NCBI RefSeq assembly: GCF_005768555.2
Contig: NZ_VCHX02000347.1
Coordinates: forward strand, 1 to 58,277
DNA length: 58,277 bases
Origin: Streptomyces sporangiiformans
GTDB taxonomy: Bacteria; Actinomycetota; Actinomycetes; Streptomycetales; Streptomycetaceae
Direction of reading: 5' to 3'
In this document: piece after piece, positions 8,813 to 16,641 of the stretch
Layout: each line of letters begins with the position of its first letter
Position numbering within the stretch: the first letter of the stretch is position 1
Program-made: the position numbers and the translations under genes
The notes under the pieces: generated by a model
Databases searched by the model: none
The model's input: only the letters and a program-made list of their open reading frames with translations
Told to the model about the DNA's origin: nothing

Positions 8813-10771
8813 GTGACTGCCGTCACGGACCACTGGGATCACTCGGATCACACCGGAGACAACGAGGGACGTGGAGAGCGCGGGAGACACGAGGGACGCG
8901 GAGAACGCGAGGGACGTGAGGGGCGCGAGGGGCGGGGAGAACCCGGGGGGCATCAGGGACCCGGAGGACGTGAGGGACGCGGGGGACGCCGGGGTCGCGG
9001 CGACGGTGAGCACGCGCGCGTGGAGGACGACGGGGGCGGGGCCGACGACGCATCCGCCGACGCGGATTCCGAGACCGCCTGGGACGACGGGCTGATCGCG
9101 CGGCGCGTGTCCGAGACGGCGGAGGGGCAGGCCGTGCCGGAAAAAGTCGTGGACACCAAGCCACCGGCGGTGACGCCTCTCGCGTACGACGGGTCGCTAC
9201 GGTCCCGTCTCGACGCCCTGCGCGAACTGGTGGGGCTGTCCCGGACCCGGCTCGACAGCAAGACGCTCGCCGAAGCGGGCCGGGTCCTCGACGAGGCTGC
9301 GGCGCGGCGCCGGCTCTCCGGGCAGCACACCGTCGTCGCCATCGCCGGGGCCACCGGCAGCGGGAAGTCACAGCTCTTCAACGCGCTCGCCGGCGTGGCC
9401 ATTTCGGAGACCGGAGTACGCAGACCGACCACCGCCGCGCCCATCGCGTGCAGCTGGAGCGACGGCGCGGCGAGCCTCATCGACCGGATCGGCATCCCGG
9501 GGCGGCTGCGGCGACGCCCCTTGCAGAGCCCGGAGGCCGAGGCACAGTTGGGCGGGCTCGTCCTCATCGACCTGCCCGACCACGACTCCGCGGCCGTCCA
9601 GCACCGCGAGCACGTGGACCGCATCCTGGCGCTCGTCGACGCCGTCATCTGGGTCGTCGATCCGGAGAAGTACGCCGACGCCGTGCTGCACGAGCGCTAC
9701 CTGCGGCCCATGGCGGGGCACGCCGAGGTCATCTTCGTGGTCCTCAACCAGGTCGACCGGCTGCCCGGAGAGGCCGCCGACCAGGTCCTCGACGACCTCA
9801 GGCGACTGCTCGACGAGGACGGGATCGCGCTCGGTGAGTACGGCGAACCGGGCGCGAGCGTGCTCGCGCTGTCCGCCCTCACCGGGGACGGCGTCGGGGA
9901 ACTGCGCGAGGCGCTCGGCCACTTCGTGGCCAGGCGGGCAGCCGCGACACGCCGGATCTCCGCCGACCTGGACGCGGCGGCGGCGCGACTGTGGCCCGTC
10001 TACGCGACCGAGCGCCGGACCGGGCTCAGCGAGGAGGCACGGGAAGAGTTCGCCGACCGGCTCGCGGACGCGGTGGGCGCCACGGCCGCGGGTGAGGCCG
10101 CCGAGCGCGCCTGGCTCCGCAACGCCAACCGCGCGTGCGGCACGCCCTGGTTGCGGCTGTGGCGCTGGTGCCAGGACCGTTACGACCTCATGCCCGGGCG
10201 CCTCCCCGTACGGACGCAGGCAGACGAGGAGGCCACGGCGCGTCAGCGCGTCGAGCAGGCGGTGCGCACGGTGGTCGAGCAGGCCGCCGGCGGGCTGCCC
10301 ACGCCCTGGGCGCAGGCGGTGCGGGAGGCAGCCGTACGAGGAGCGCAGGGGCTGCCCGAGGAGCTGGACGAGCTGGCGGCACGGGTCGGTTCTCCGGCCG
10401 GACGACCACCGCGCCCCGGCTGGTGGCCGGCCGCCGTACTGGCGCAGGCGTCCATGACGATCTTCCAAGTCATCGGTGGGCTCTGGCTGTTGGGGCAGAT
10501 CATCGGCTTCATGTCGCCCAATCTCGGGGTGCCGGTGCTGCTGATGGCGATCGGCATCGTGGGCGGGCCGTGTGTCGAGTGGGCCTGCAAACTGGCGGCG
10601 CGCGGGCCGGCACGGAGGTACGGGCAGGAGGCGGAACAGCGATTGCGGGAGGCGGCAGCGAGCTGCGGCCGGGCCAATGTGCTGGATCCGGTGGCGGCTG
10701 AGCTGCTGCGCTATCAGGAGGTACGGGAGCAGTACGCACGGGTCACGGGGGTCGGGGCTTCGGTGGGATGA
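8813..10771 (+). CDS. dynB: Membrane dynamin-like GTPase, DynB type
   Basis: About 652 residues from GTG 8813 (AAGGAG 11 nt upstream; GTG 8804 overlaps the dynA stop and is the alternative). Residues about 14-66 are an Arg/Gly/Glu-rich low-complexity run and residues 67-95 are acidic. The GTPase domain follows: GATGSGKSQ (Lys about 185), VRRPTTAAP switch region, IDLPDHDS G3 and NQVD G4. Two hydrophobic helices near the C-terminus (AAVLAQ...IIGFM and VPVLLMAIGIVGG) anchor it, then a short helical tail. With the preceding soluble GTPase it forms the DynA/DynB arrangement, acting at sporulation septa. The N-terminal repeat is odd and probably variable between strains. Confidence 0.7.
   Translation: MTAVTDHWDHSDHTGDNEGRGERGRHEGRGEREGREGREGRGEPGGHQGPGGREGRGGRRGRGDGEHARVEDDGGGADDASADADSETAWDDGLIARRVSETAEGQAVPEKVVDTKPPAVTPLAYDGSLRSRLDALRELVGLSRTRLDSKTLAEAGRVLDEAAARRRLSGQHTVVAIAGATGSGKSQLFNALAGVAISETGVRRPTTAAPIACSWSDGAASLIDRIGIPGRLRRRPLQSPEAEAQLGGLVLIDLPDHDSAAVQHREHVDRILALVDAVIWVVDPEKYADAVLHERYLRPMAGHAEVIFVVLNQVDRLPGEAADQVLDDLRRLLDEDGIALGEYGEPGASVLALSALTGDGVGELREALGHFVARRAAATRRISADLDAAAARLWPVYATERRTGLSEEAREEFADRLADAVGATAAGEAAERAWLRNANRACGTPWLRLWRWCQDRYDLMPGRLPVRTQADEEATARQRVEQAVRTVVEQAAGGLPTPWAQAVREAAVRGAQGLPEELDELAARVGSPAGRPPRPGWWPAAVLAQASMTIFQVIGGLWLLGQIIGFMSPNLGVPVLLMAIGIVGGPCVEWACKLAARGPARRYGQEAEQRLREAAASCGRANVLDPVAAELLRYQEVREQYARVTGVGASVG
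8866..9001 (+). repeat. Degenerate GAGGGACG-type repeats inside dynB
   Basis: The octamer GAGGGACG and close variants (GAGGGGCG, CAGGGACC) recur roughly every 9-15 bases. They encode the Gly-Arg-Glu-rich N-terminal segment of the DynB-like protein and give it a purine skew unlike the GTPase domain that follows. Confidence 0.7.
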
Positions 10772-10814
10772 AAGGGGGCGGGCCCGATTCGGTGGGATGA
10801 GGGGGCCGGGTCCG
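10759..10814 (+). repeat. Imperfect direct repeat spanning the dynB stop codon
   Basis: A unit beginning TTCGGTGGGATGA and continuing with a G/C-rich tail occurs at 10759-10786 and again at 10788-10814. The first copy contains the dynB stop codon. The rest of the 259-bp gap to ssbB shows no gene; it should carry the ssbB promoter. Confidence 0.5.
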
Positions 10815-11030
10815 CTTGGGTGTTTGAGGGGAGGCCGGCTCCGCTTCGATGAGGCATCGCTCCTCGATCGGGTGACGGAGTTGTCCACAACTGGGCGGTG
10901 GCCCACAGCGCTCAGCGGGCTCGGGCCGACGGAGGCAGTCTGAGATCGCGGCGATCGCACCGCGGTCGCGGCGACAGACGCAGCCGTGCGGGACGGGCCC
11001 GTACGCATGTGGGCACGGGAGGGGTTCGAG

Positions 11031-11501
11031 ATGAACGAGACGATGGTGTGTGTGGTGGGGAACGTCGCTACGCAGCCGGTGTACCGGGAGACGGCGACGG
11101 GAGCGTCGGCGAGGTTTCGGCTGGCGGTGACGCAGCGGTACTGGGACCGCGAGAAGAACGGCTGGACGGACGGGCACACCAATTTCTTCACGGTGTGGAC
11201 CAAGCGGGCGCTGGCGACGAATGTCCAGGCCTCCGTGACGCTGGGCGATCCGGTAGTCGTGCAGGGCCGGTTGAAGGTCCGCTCCGAGCAGCGGGACGGG
11301 CAGTCATGGACGTACGCGGACATCGAGGCGTCCGCGCTCGGCCACGATCTGTCGCGCGGCACCGCGGCGTTCCGGCGGGCCTCCAAGGGGGAGGCGGCGT
11401 CGGCCGCGACATCCCGGCCGGAGCCCAACTGGGAGACGGGGACGGGAGCACGCCCGGATGCGGCGGCCCAACAGCAGCCGGAGCCGGCATTGGTGACATG
11501 A
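11031..11501 (+). CDS. ssbB: Single-stranded DNA-binding protein, SsbB paralogue
   Basis: 156 residues. Residues 1-110 are an OB fold beginning MNETMVCVVGNV and containing YWDREKNGWTDG and TNFFTVW, typical of actinobacterial SSB. The tail is short, Ala/Gln/Pro-rich, and lacks the acidic DDDxPF-type tip that recruits replication partners. That matches SsbB rather than SsbA. In S. coelicolor SsbB serves chromosome segregation during sporulation rather than bulk replication (established). Its position next to the dynamin pair fits a sporulation role (inference). GGGAGGGG precedes the ATG. Confidence 0.85.
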   Translation: MNETMVCVVGNVATQPVYRETATGASARFRLAVTQRYWDREKNGWTDGHTNFFTVWTKRALATNVQASVTLGDPVVVQGRLKVRSEQRDGQSWTYADIEASALGHDLSRGTAAFRRASKGEAASAATSRPEPNWETGTGARPDAAAQQQPEPALVT

Positions 11502-11544
11502 CGACAAATGTCGTTGCTGTGCCGATAGGCCCCGCTCGCATCCG

Positions 11545-11583
11545 ATCGGCGATAACGATTCCGAGTCGGATCGGTTATCCGAT
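11545..11583. terminator. Nested inverted repeats between ssbB and the thioester surface-protein gene
   Basis: Outer arms ATCGGCGATAAC (11545-11556) and GTTATCCGAT (11574-11583) match with one bulged base or insertion. Inner arms GATTCCGA (11557-11564) and TCGGATC (11566-11572) nearly close the centre. It could terminate ssbB or regulate the following gene; no T-run is present. Confidence 0.4.
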
Positions 11584-11707
11584 GGGATCACTGGGGAATG
11601 CGGTGCGACCCCGTCCCTAGGATGCCGGGCATAGCTCTTGTGGCTTGTGATTCTGCTGGTGGGACCGTAACCCCCCACGTCAACGGGTCCTGCTCGAAGG
11701 GAAATTC

Positions 11708-13120
11708 GTGCTTTTTTCGTTCTCTGCGCTGTCCGCGCGCGGGCGGGGCACTGCCCGCCTCGCCGTGGCGGCGCTGGTGTCCGGGCTCGTCGTGGTGAGT
11801 GCGATAACCACCGCGGGTACGGCCACCGCCGACGAGATCCCGCAGAACCATGGCGGCGCGACCGCCACCGTAGGTGACCTCAAGACGTCCGGGCCCGCTG
11901 TCATCCACGACAACGGCGTGGACAGGCAGGTGTCCGCGGGGCTGTTCGAGATGTTCGTCGACGACGGCGGCACTCTGCAGACCTACTGCGTCGACATCAA
12001 CAGCCCGACGCAGAAGGACGCCAAGTACCAGGAGACGTCCTGGAGCGGTACGTCGCTGAACGGCAACCCCGACGCGGGCAAGATTCGCTGGATCCTGCAG
12101 AACTCCTATCCGCAGGTGAACGACCTCGCGGCGCTGGCCGGGAAGGCGGGCGCGAGCGGCCTCACCGAGCAGGACGCGGCGGTCGGCACGCAGGTGGCGA
12201 TCTGGCGCTACTCGGACGACGTCGACGTGGATGCGGTGAACCCGCGAGCGGAGAAGCTCGCCGACTATCTGCAGAAGCATGCGCGGAACGTGGCGGAGCC
12301 GGAGGCCTCGCTGACCCTCGATCCGCCCGCGCTCTCCGGGCACGACGGTGAGATGCTCGGCCCCGTGACGGTGCACACCAACGCGGACAGCGTGAGCGTG
12401 ACACCGACCGCCGACGATGCCAGCGGGGTGAAGGTCGTCGGCGAGGACGGCAAGGTCATCACGTCCGCGGTCAACGGCAGCCGGCTGTTCTTCGACGTGC
12501 CCGAAGGCGCCGCGGACGGCTCGGCCGCGCTGACGGTGCAGGCCTCGACCACCGTCCCGGTCGGCCGGGCCTTCGCCTCCGAGAGCAGGAGCCAGACGCA
12601 GATCCTCGCGGGCTCCAGCGAGTCGACGGTCTCCGCGACGGCGTCCGCGTCCTGGGCCGGGAAGGGCGCCATACCCGCGCTGTCGGCCGAGAAGAACTGC
12701 GCCAAGGGTGGCGTGGACATCACGGGGGTCAATCAGGGCGACGAGCCGTTCACCTTCGAGTTGATGGGGATCGAGCGCACCATCGAGGCGCGCGCGACGC
12801 AGACGGTGACGATCCCGTTGCAGGAGGATCAGGCGTACGACTTCACGATCAAGGGGCCGAACGGATACGAGGAGCGCTTCAAGGGCGTGCTCGACTGCAG
12901 GACGCAGAGCAGCGCCGGCGGCGAGAGCACCCAGACGCTGAGCGAGCCGAGCCCGGCCTCGGCGGGCGGTACCTCCACCGCCACCGGGGGCGTCGATCTC
13001 GCGGAGACCGGCTCCTCCAACGCCACCCCGGTGATAGCCGGGATCGCGATCGCCCTGCTCGCGATCGGCGGCGCCGCGGTGCTCCTGGTCCGCAAGCAGA
13101 AGACGCCGACGCGGGACTGA
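11708..13120 (+). CDS. Cys-Gln thioester-forming (TQXA) surface protein with LAETG sortase signal
   Basis: 470 residues, exported and cell-wall attached. A basic signal peptide ends near ATADE (residue 43). The thioester domain has TYCVDI (Cys94) and GTQVAIW (Gln162), the pair that forms an internal thioester able to bond covalently with host or environmental amines. Beta-rich stalk domains follow. A Ser/Thr/Gly linker leads to LAETG (431-435), a hydrophobic helix and a basic tail, the class E sortase signal of Streptomyces. GTG 11708 follows GAAGGGAAATTC, a clear SD. No sortase gene is in the window, so a housekeeping sortase must act. Likely an adhesin of aerial or vegetative hyphae. Confidence 0.88.
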   Translation: MLFSFSALSARGRGTARLAVAALVSGLVVVSAITTAGTATADEIPQNHGGATATVGDLKTSGPAVIHDNGVDRQVSAGLFEMFVDDGGTLQTYCVDINSPTQKDAKYQETSWSGTSLNGNPDAGKIRWILQNSYPQVNDLAALAGKAGASGLTEQDAAVGTQVAIWRYSDDVDVDAVNPRAEKLADYLQKHARNVAEPEASLTLDPPALSGHDGEMLGPVTVHTNADSVSVTPTADDASGVKVVGEDGKVITSAVNGSRLFFDVPEGAADGSAALTVQASTTVPVGRAFASESRSQTQILAGSSESTVSATASASWAGKGAIPALSAEKNCAKGGVDITGVNQGDEPFTFELMGIERTIEARATQTVTIPLQEDQAYDFTIKGPNGYEERFKGVLDCRTQSSAGGESTQTLSEPSPASAGGTSTATGGVDLAETGSSNATPVIAGIAIALLAIGGAAVLLVRKQKTPTRD

Positions 13121-13184
13121 CGGGTACGCACCTACTCGCCGCCGGCGCTCGGTGGTTGCCCGACCTGACCCCGGGCACGGGCGA

Positions 13185-13616
13185 TCACTGAGCCACACCG
13201 GCCAGCAGCCAGCGCCGCACGGGAACTTCGAGCAGAACGCGGTCTCCGCCCTTTCGGCGCGGGGCGGAGACATCCCACCCGTACTTCGCGGCGAAGGCGC
13301 CCGTGATCCTCTCCGGGAACGGGCCACGGTGCAGCACCGCCTCCCCTTCGGCCACGACAGGAAACCGGCCGTCTTCCAACGTCAGGGAGACCCGCGAGAA
13401 CTTCTCGACATTGCGGACCTTGACCGAACCTCCGTCCGCGCCGACCCACCAACTGCCCTGGAGGAAGACGAACCAGACCGGCGTCACATGGGGGGACCCG
13501 TCCGGACGCACGGTGCACAGCCAGGCGTTCTTCTCCTGGGCCAGACGATCGCGGACAGCGGGCCCGGGCGGAGACAGCGGGGACAGCGGGGACGGGGGAG
13601 GCACGGGATCACTCAT
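13185..13616 (-). CDS. Pyridoxamine 5'-phosphate oxidase-like (FMN/F420-type) split-barrel protein
   Basis: 143 residues. After a Pro/Ser-rich N-terminus of about 18 residues, the split beta-barrel of the PPOX family is visible: AWLCTVRPDGSPHVTPVWF, then SVKVRNVEKFSRVSLTLED and a GEAVLHRGPFPERI segment. Such proteins bind FMN, F420 or haem and reduce small quinones, enones or biliverdin. The exact cofactor cannot be read here. It is convergent with the sortase substrate gene. Confidence 0.75.
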   Translation of the reverse strand: MSDPVPPPSPLSPLSPPGPAVRDRLAQEKNAWLCTVRPDGSPHVTPVWFVFLQGSWWVGADGGSVKVRNVEKFSRVSLTLEDGRFPVVAEGEAVLHRGPFPERITGAFAAKYGWDVSAPRRKGGDRVLLEVPVRRWLLAGVAQ

Positions 13617-13748
13617 GCATCCATCTCACCCGCATCCCCGCCGCGGCGCCTCGGTCCGATGGCCCGGGACACATAGGGATTGCGCCCTACTCCGATGGGA
13701 CCAGGCCATGTCGCAGAGGTTCAGGTCCCTCGCAGGGAGGCAGTTGGC

Positions 13749-13955
13749 TCACGGATAAGTGCTGTAGGGACGCGGGGCCTGTGGGGCGGGTTTGTTTGCC
13801 TGGACTACGCCGTAGGTCACCGAAGTCGCCACGGCTACCAATACGATTCCCGCGACCTTCTGGATGAATCCGTTCTTGATGGACCTCACGCCAAAGCCGA
13901 GGAGAACGACGAAGCCAACGGCCAGCAGAGCCATGAGTATTGAAGAAGCGGACAT
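13749..13955 (-). CDS. Small two-helix membrane protein
   Basis: 68 residues with two hydrophobic helices (ILMALLAVGFVVLLGFGV and VAGIVLVAVATSVTYGVV) joined by a short basic loop, and a Pro-rich tail. The start is well supported by GGGGGAG 8 nt upstream. Function unknown. It could be a small membrane regulator or stress protein. Confidence 0.6.
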   Translation of the reverse strand: MSASSILMALLAVGFVVLLGFGVRSIKNGFIQKVAGIVLVAVATSVTYGVVQANKPAPQAPRPYSTYP

Positions 13956-14104
13956 CGAATTACTCCCCCGATTGGATAACTCGCGTGCCGGTGCTAACGC
14001 TTCTCCTGGATCAAGGCATTGTCAATCGCGCAGAAGCCGCCTCGGAAGCGGGAGTCGCGGCAGTGGCGCAGCTCGGTGCCGGCTGGTCGTGGAGCATTTA
14101 ACAT

Positions 14105-14518
14105 TCAGCCGGCGAAGTCGATCAGCATCACGGCGACACAGAGAATGAGAAGCACGCCGGAGCAGATGGCGATCGTCAGGGACGTTCTGCCGCTGGTCAT
14201 CTGGTCGGGGGTCGTGACGTTGGTCAGATCTTGCGGATCGTAGATCACTTCCAAGGAGCCACCGATCGAGGCAGGCGGCCACTGGAACGGGCCGACACTC
14301 GTCCGCAGATCGCCCGCCTCCGTGGTGAAGCGCACGAGGAGAAACGTCTGCCCGTTGTCGTTCCGCGAATTCTCGCATCTCGCACTGGTACGTATCCCGC
14401 GCTTGCGTAGCAGTCGGCCCCGCTTGTTTATGACTGCCGAAAGAATCAAGAAAAACGTTGCTATTACGGCAACCGGAATAGCCGGAGCGCCCATCACCCA
14501 CCTCCACAAGCCGAGCAT
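14105..14518 (-). CDS. DUF3592-like membrane protein
   Basis: About 137 residues from MLGLWRW. Two membrane helices (IPVAVIATFFLILSAVI near the N-terminus and LTIAICSGVLLILCVAVM at the C-terminus) flank a beta-rich segment with EVIYDPQDLTNV, the pattern of DUF3592 proteins. The frame stays open upstream to 14647 without a better SD, so the start is uncertain. Function unknown. Confidence 0.55.
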   Translation of the reverse strand: MLGLWRWVMGAPAIPVAVIATFFLILSAVINKRGRLLRKRGIRTSARCENSRNDNGQTFLLVRFTTEAGDLRTSVGPFQWPPASIGGSLEVIYDPQDLTNVTTPDQMTSGRTSLTIAICSGVLLILCVAVMLIDFAG

Positions 14519-14839
14519 GTTGCCAGACGTTCCAGTGCGATCGTAAGTGGTCAGAGTGATGATGATGCGGCCGCGGGTGGTCAGTTGTGGCTGTACGGCA
14601 GTAAAAGACAGCAACTGCCGCGACCGGAGCCGACCACGCGCGACCATGAGCCATCGCTTCCAAGTGAGGGGAGCTATGGGCCCTTACGGGTGTCAGGCCG
14701 GCGGCGTGCGAAGAGAATTCCCCCCGAGCGTGCTCTCGGCTGAGCTGAGAGTCATCCGTGCCTCGACCGTGAAGCCGGCATCGTTGAGCCCGGCGGGGAC
14801 TCGGCCGGGCCGCCGGCGTTGGACGTAGATCTTCGCCCG
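14519..14839. other. Intergenic region
   Basis: 321 bp with no supported gene. It may hold the promoter of the downstream DUF3592-like gene. No repeat or hairpin stood out. Confidence 0.3.
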
Positions 14840-15325
14840 TCAGGCGTAGGTCCAGCGCCACGCGTTCGAGCTGTACGCGCACTTGATCTCGGCGCCGCTC
14901 GCGGTGGTCGTAACGGCCCCGTGGTCGCTGTTGCGGCAGAACTGTCCCGCCGCGTAACAGTTCCCCGAGTTGGAGACGATCGAGCATGTGCCGACGCTGT
15001 CCTCGCTACCGCTGTTGGTGTCGGCGGCCTGGGCGGCGGCGGTCTCGGTGACGGTGACCGTGGGACGGGGCTTCGCCTTGGCTTTGACGGTCGCGGTGAC
15101 AGTCGGACCGGGCTCGGGCGTGGCCGTCACGGTCGCGGTAATGGTCGTTGCGGGCTTGACTCTGGCCTCGACGGGCTGCTGTCCGCCGTTCCCAGGGGCG
15201 GCGATGAGCGCGCCCGCTATGAACAGGCCCGAGCTGCCGAGCCACACGCGCTTGCGCTTACGAAGTGGGCGGGTGTCGGGCGGGCGTGGCGCCGGCGGCA
15301 TGGGTGTGGTGTTCGGGTCGGTCAT
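14840..15325 (-). CDS. Membrane-anchored exported protein with a short Cys-containing C-terminal domain
   Basis: 161 residues. A Pro-rich cytoplasmic N-terminus is followed by RKRKR, one hydrophobic helix (VWLGSSGLFIAGALIAA), a Thr/Val/Pro/Lys linker built of ATVTATPEPGPTVTATV-like repeats, and a terminal 50-residue domain with four Cys (TCSIV, GNCYAA, QFCRN, KCAYSS). Two disulfides outside the membrane are likely. GGGGGGACCAG precedes the ATG. No function is assigned; similar lipoprotein-like genes are common in Streptomyces. Confidence 0.65.
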   Translation of the reverse strand: MTDPNTTPMPPAPRPPDTRPLRKRKRVWLGSSGLFIAGALIAAPGNGGQQPVEARVKPATTITATVTATPEPGPTVTATVKAKAKPRPTVTVTETAAAQAADTNSGSEDSVGTCSIVSNSGNCYAAGQFCRNSDHGAVTTTASGAEIKCAYSSNAWRWTYA

Positions 15326-15539
15326 CTGGTCCCCCCAGGTGTTTCGGGTGGAGTGAACGTAGTGCCCGGCAGGACTAGATGTGGAGGATGTGTGGAAGAG
15401 GTGACTGTTCTGTGACTGAGTGTCGATGCGGCTGGGTCTGGCGCGCTCGTTTGCTTTTGCACCCCTGCTGGAGCGGGCGGAGCATGAAGGGAAGGAGGCA
15501 GTCTTCTGTGCGTGCGGTGCGCCGAAGGAGATGGGGATC

Positions 15540-16397
15540 GTGGATCTCACCCTGCGCCCAGGTACTGCGAGCGATGCCGCGGAGTGCGGCAGGATCTGTT
15601 ACGAGGCCTTCTCCGGAATCGCTCGTGAGCATGGCTTTCCGCCCGACATACCCAGTCCCGACGTGGGTGTCGCGCTGATCGAGATGGCGCTGACCCACCC
15701 GGGCTTCTACAGCGTCGTCGCCGAGCTCGACGGGCGCATCGTGGGAAGCAATTTTCTGGACGAACGCTCCCCGACCGTAGGGGTCGGCCCCGTCACCATC
15801 GATCCCGCTGTTCAGAACCGGGGTGTGGGCCGGCGGCTGATGCGGGATGTGATGGACCGGGCTGCCGAGCGCGGGGCGCCGGGAATCCGGTTGCTGCAGA
15901 GCGGGTATCACAACAGATCGTTTTCGCTGTACGTCAGCCTGGGATTCGTGTTCCGGGAGACTGTGGCCTGCATGCAGGGGCAGGCGATCCTGCGGGAGAT
16001 TCCCGGACACACCGTCCGGGAAGCCACAGACGCGGACCTCCATGCCTGTAACGAGCTGTGCCGACGGGTCCACGGAGTCGACCGTGGCGGCGAGGTCGCC
16101 GATGCACTGAAACAGGGCACGGCCCGTGTCGTCGAGCGCGAAGGGAGCGTGACCGGATACGCCACAGACCTGGCGTTCTTCGCGCACGCCGTGGCCGAGA
16201 CCACCCCAGACCTGCAGGCCCTGATCGCCTCGGCGCCCGCATTCGGCGGACCCGGCATCCTCGTGCCCGCAAGCAACAGTCCGCTGCTGCGGTGGTGTCT
16301 GGCGAGCCGTCTCAGTGTGGTGCAGCTGATGAGCCTGATGAGCACCGGTCTCTACAACGAGCCCGACGGCGCGTACCTGCCCTCGATTCTCTACTGA
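15540..16397 (+). CDS. GNAT-family N-acetyltransferase
   Basis: About 285 residues from GTG 15540, preceded by GAAGGAG at a 9-nt spacing; this is better than ATGs upstream. The N-terminal half is a GNAT domain with the acetyl-CoA-binding motif QNRGVGRRLM and the LYVSLGF segment. The C-terminal half (from about residue 150) looks like a second, degenerate GNAT-type module, the two-domain arrangement of some actinobacterial acetyltransferases. The acceptor is unknown. Confidence 0.78.
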   Translation: MDLTLRPGTASDAAECGRICYEAFSGIAREHGFPPDIPSPDVGVALIEMALTHPGFYSVVAELDGRIVGSNFLDERSPTVGVGPVTIDPAVQNRGVGRRLMRDVMDRAAERGAPGIRLLQSGYHNRSFSLYVSLGFVFRETVACMQGQAILREIPGHTVREATDADLHACNELCRRVHGVDRGGEVADALKQGTARVVEREGSVTGYATDLAFFAHAVAETTPDLQALIASAPAFGGPGILVPASNSPLLRWCLASRLSVVQLMSLMSTGLYNEPDGAYLPSILY

Positions 16398-16420
16398 TCC
16401 AGCGTCTGCGGAGTGATCGC

Positions 16421-16449
16421 CCCTGGGTCATCCCTGGGTCATCCCTGGG
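16421..16449 (+). repeat. Short tandem repeat upstream of ettA
   Basis: An 11-bp unit CCCTGGGTCAT is repeated two and a half times in the 244-bp gap before ettA. Each copy contains the near-palindrome CCCTGGG. Confidence 0.5.
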
Positions 16450-16641
16450 CCGTCTTTGGTTCGTACGAGGGCGCACGAGGGCACTCGACGGCGACCGACA
16501 GTGACAGGCGAGCCACCGTCGCCGGCAGTGAAACCCCAGGTCAGAGGCCCCCGGTCATACGGGTTTCCCCCCAGGGGTGGCGGTCGGGCAAGATGGGGTG
16601 TATTGCCCCCTGCCGATTTCAAGCGTCCCGGACGGTTTCTC

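Noticed and set aside
9368..11428. A 686-codon minus-strand frame opposite dynB and ssbB
   Set aside because: No recognisable domain, and both plus-strand genes have clear motifs and ribosome binding sites.
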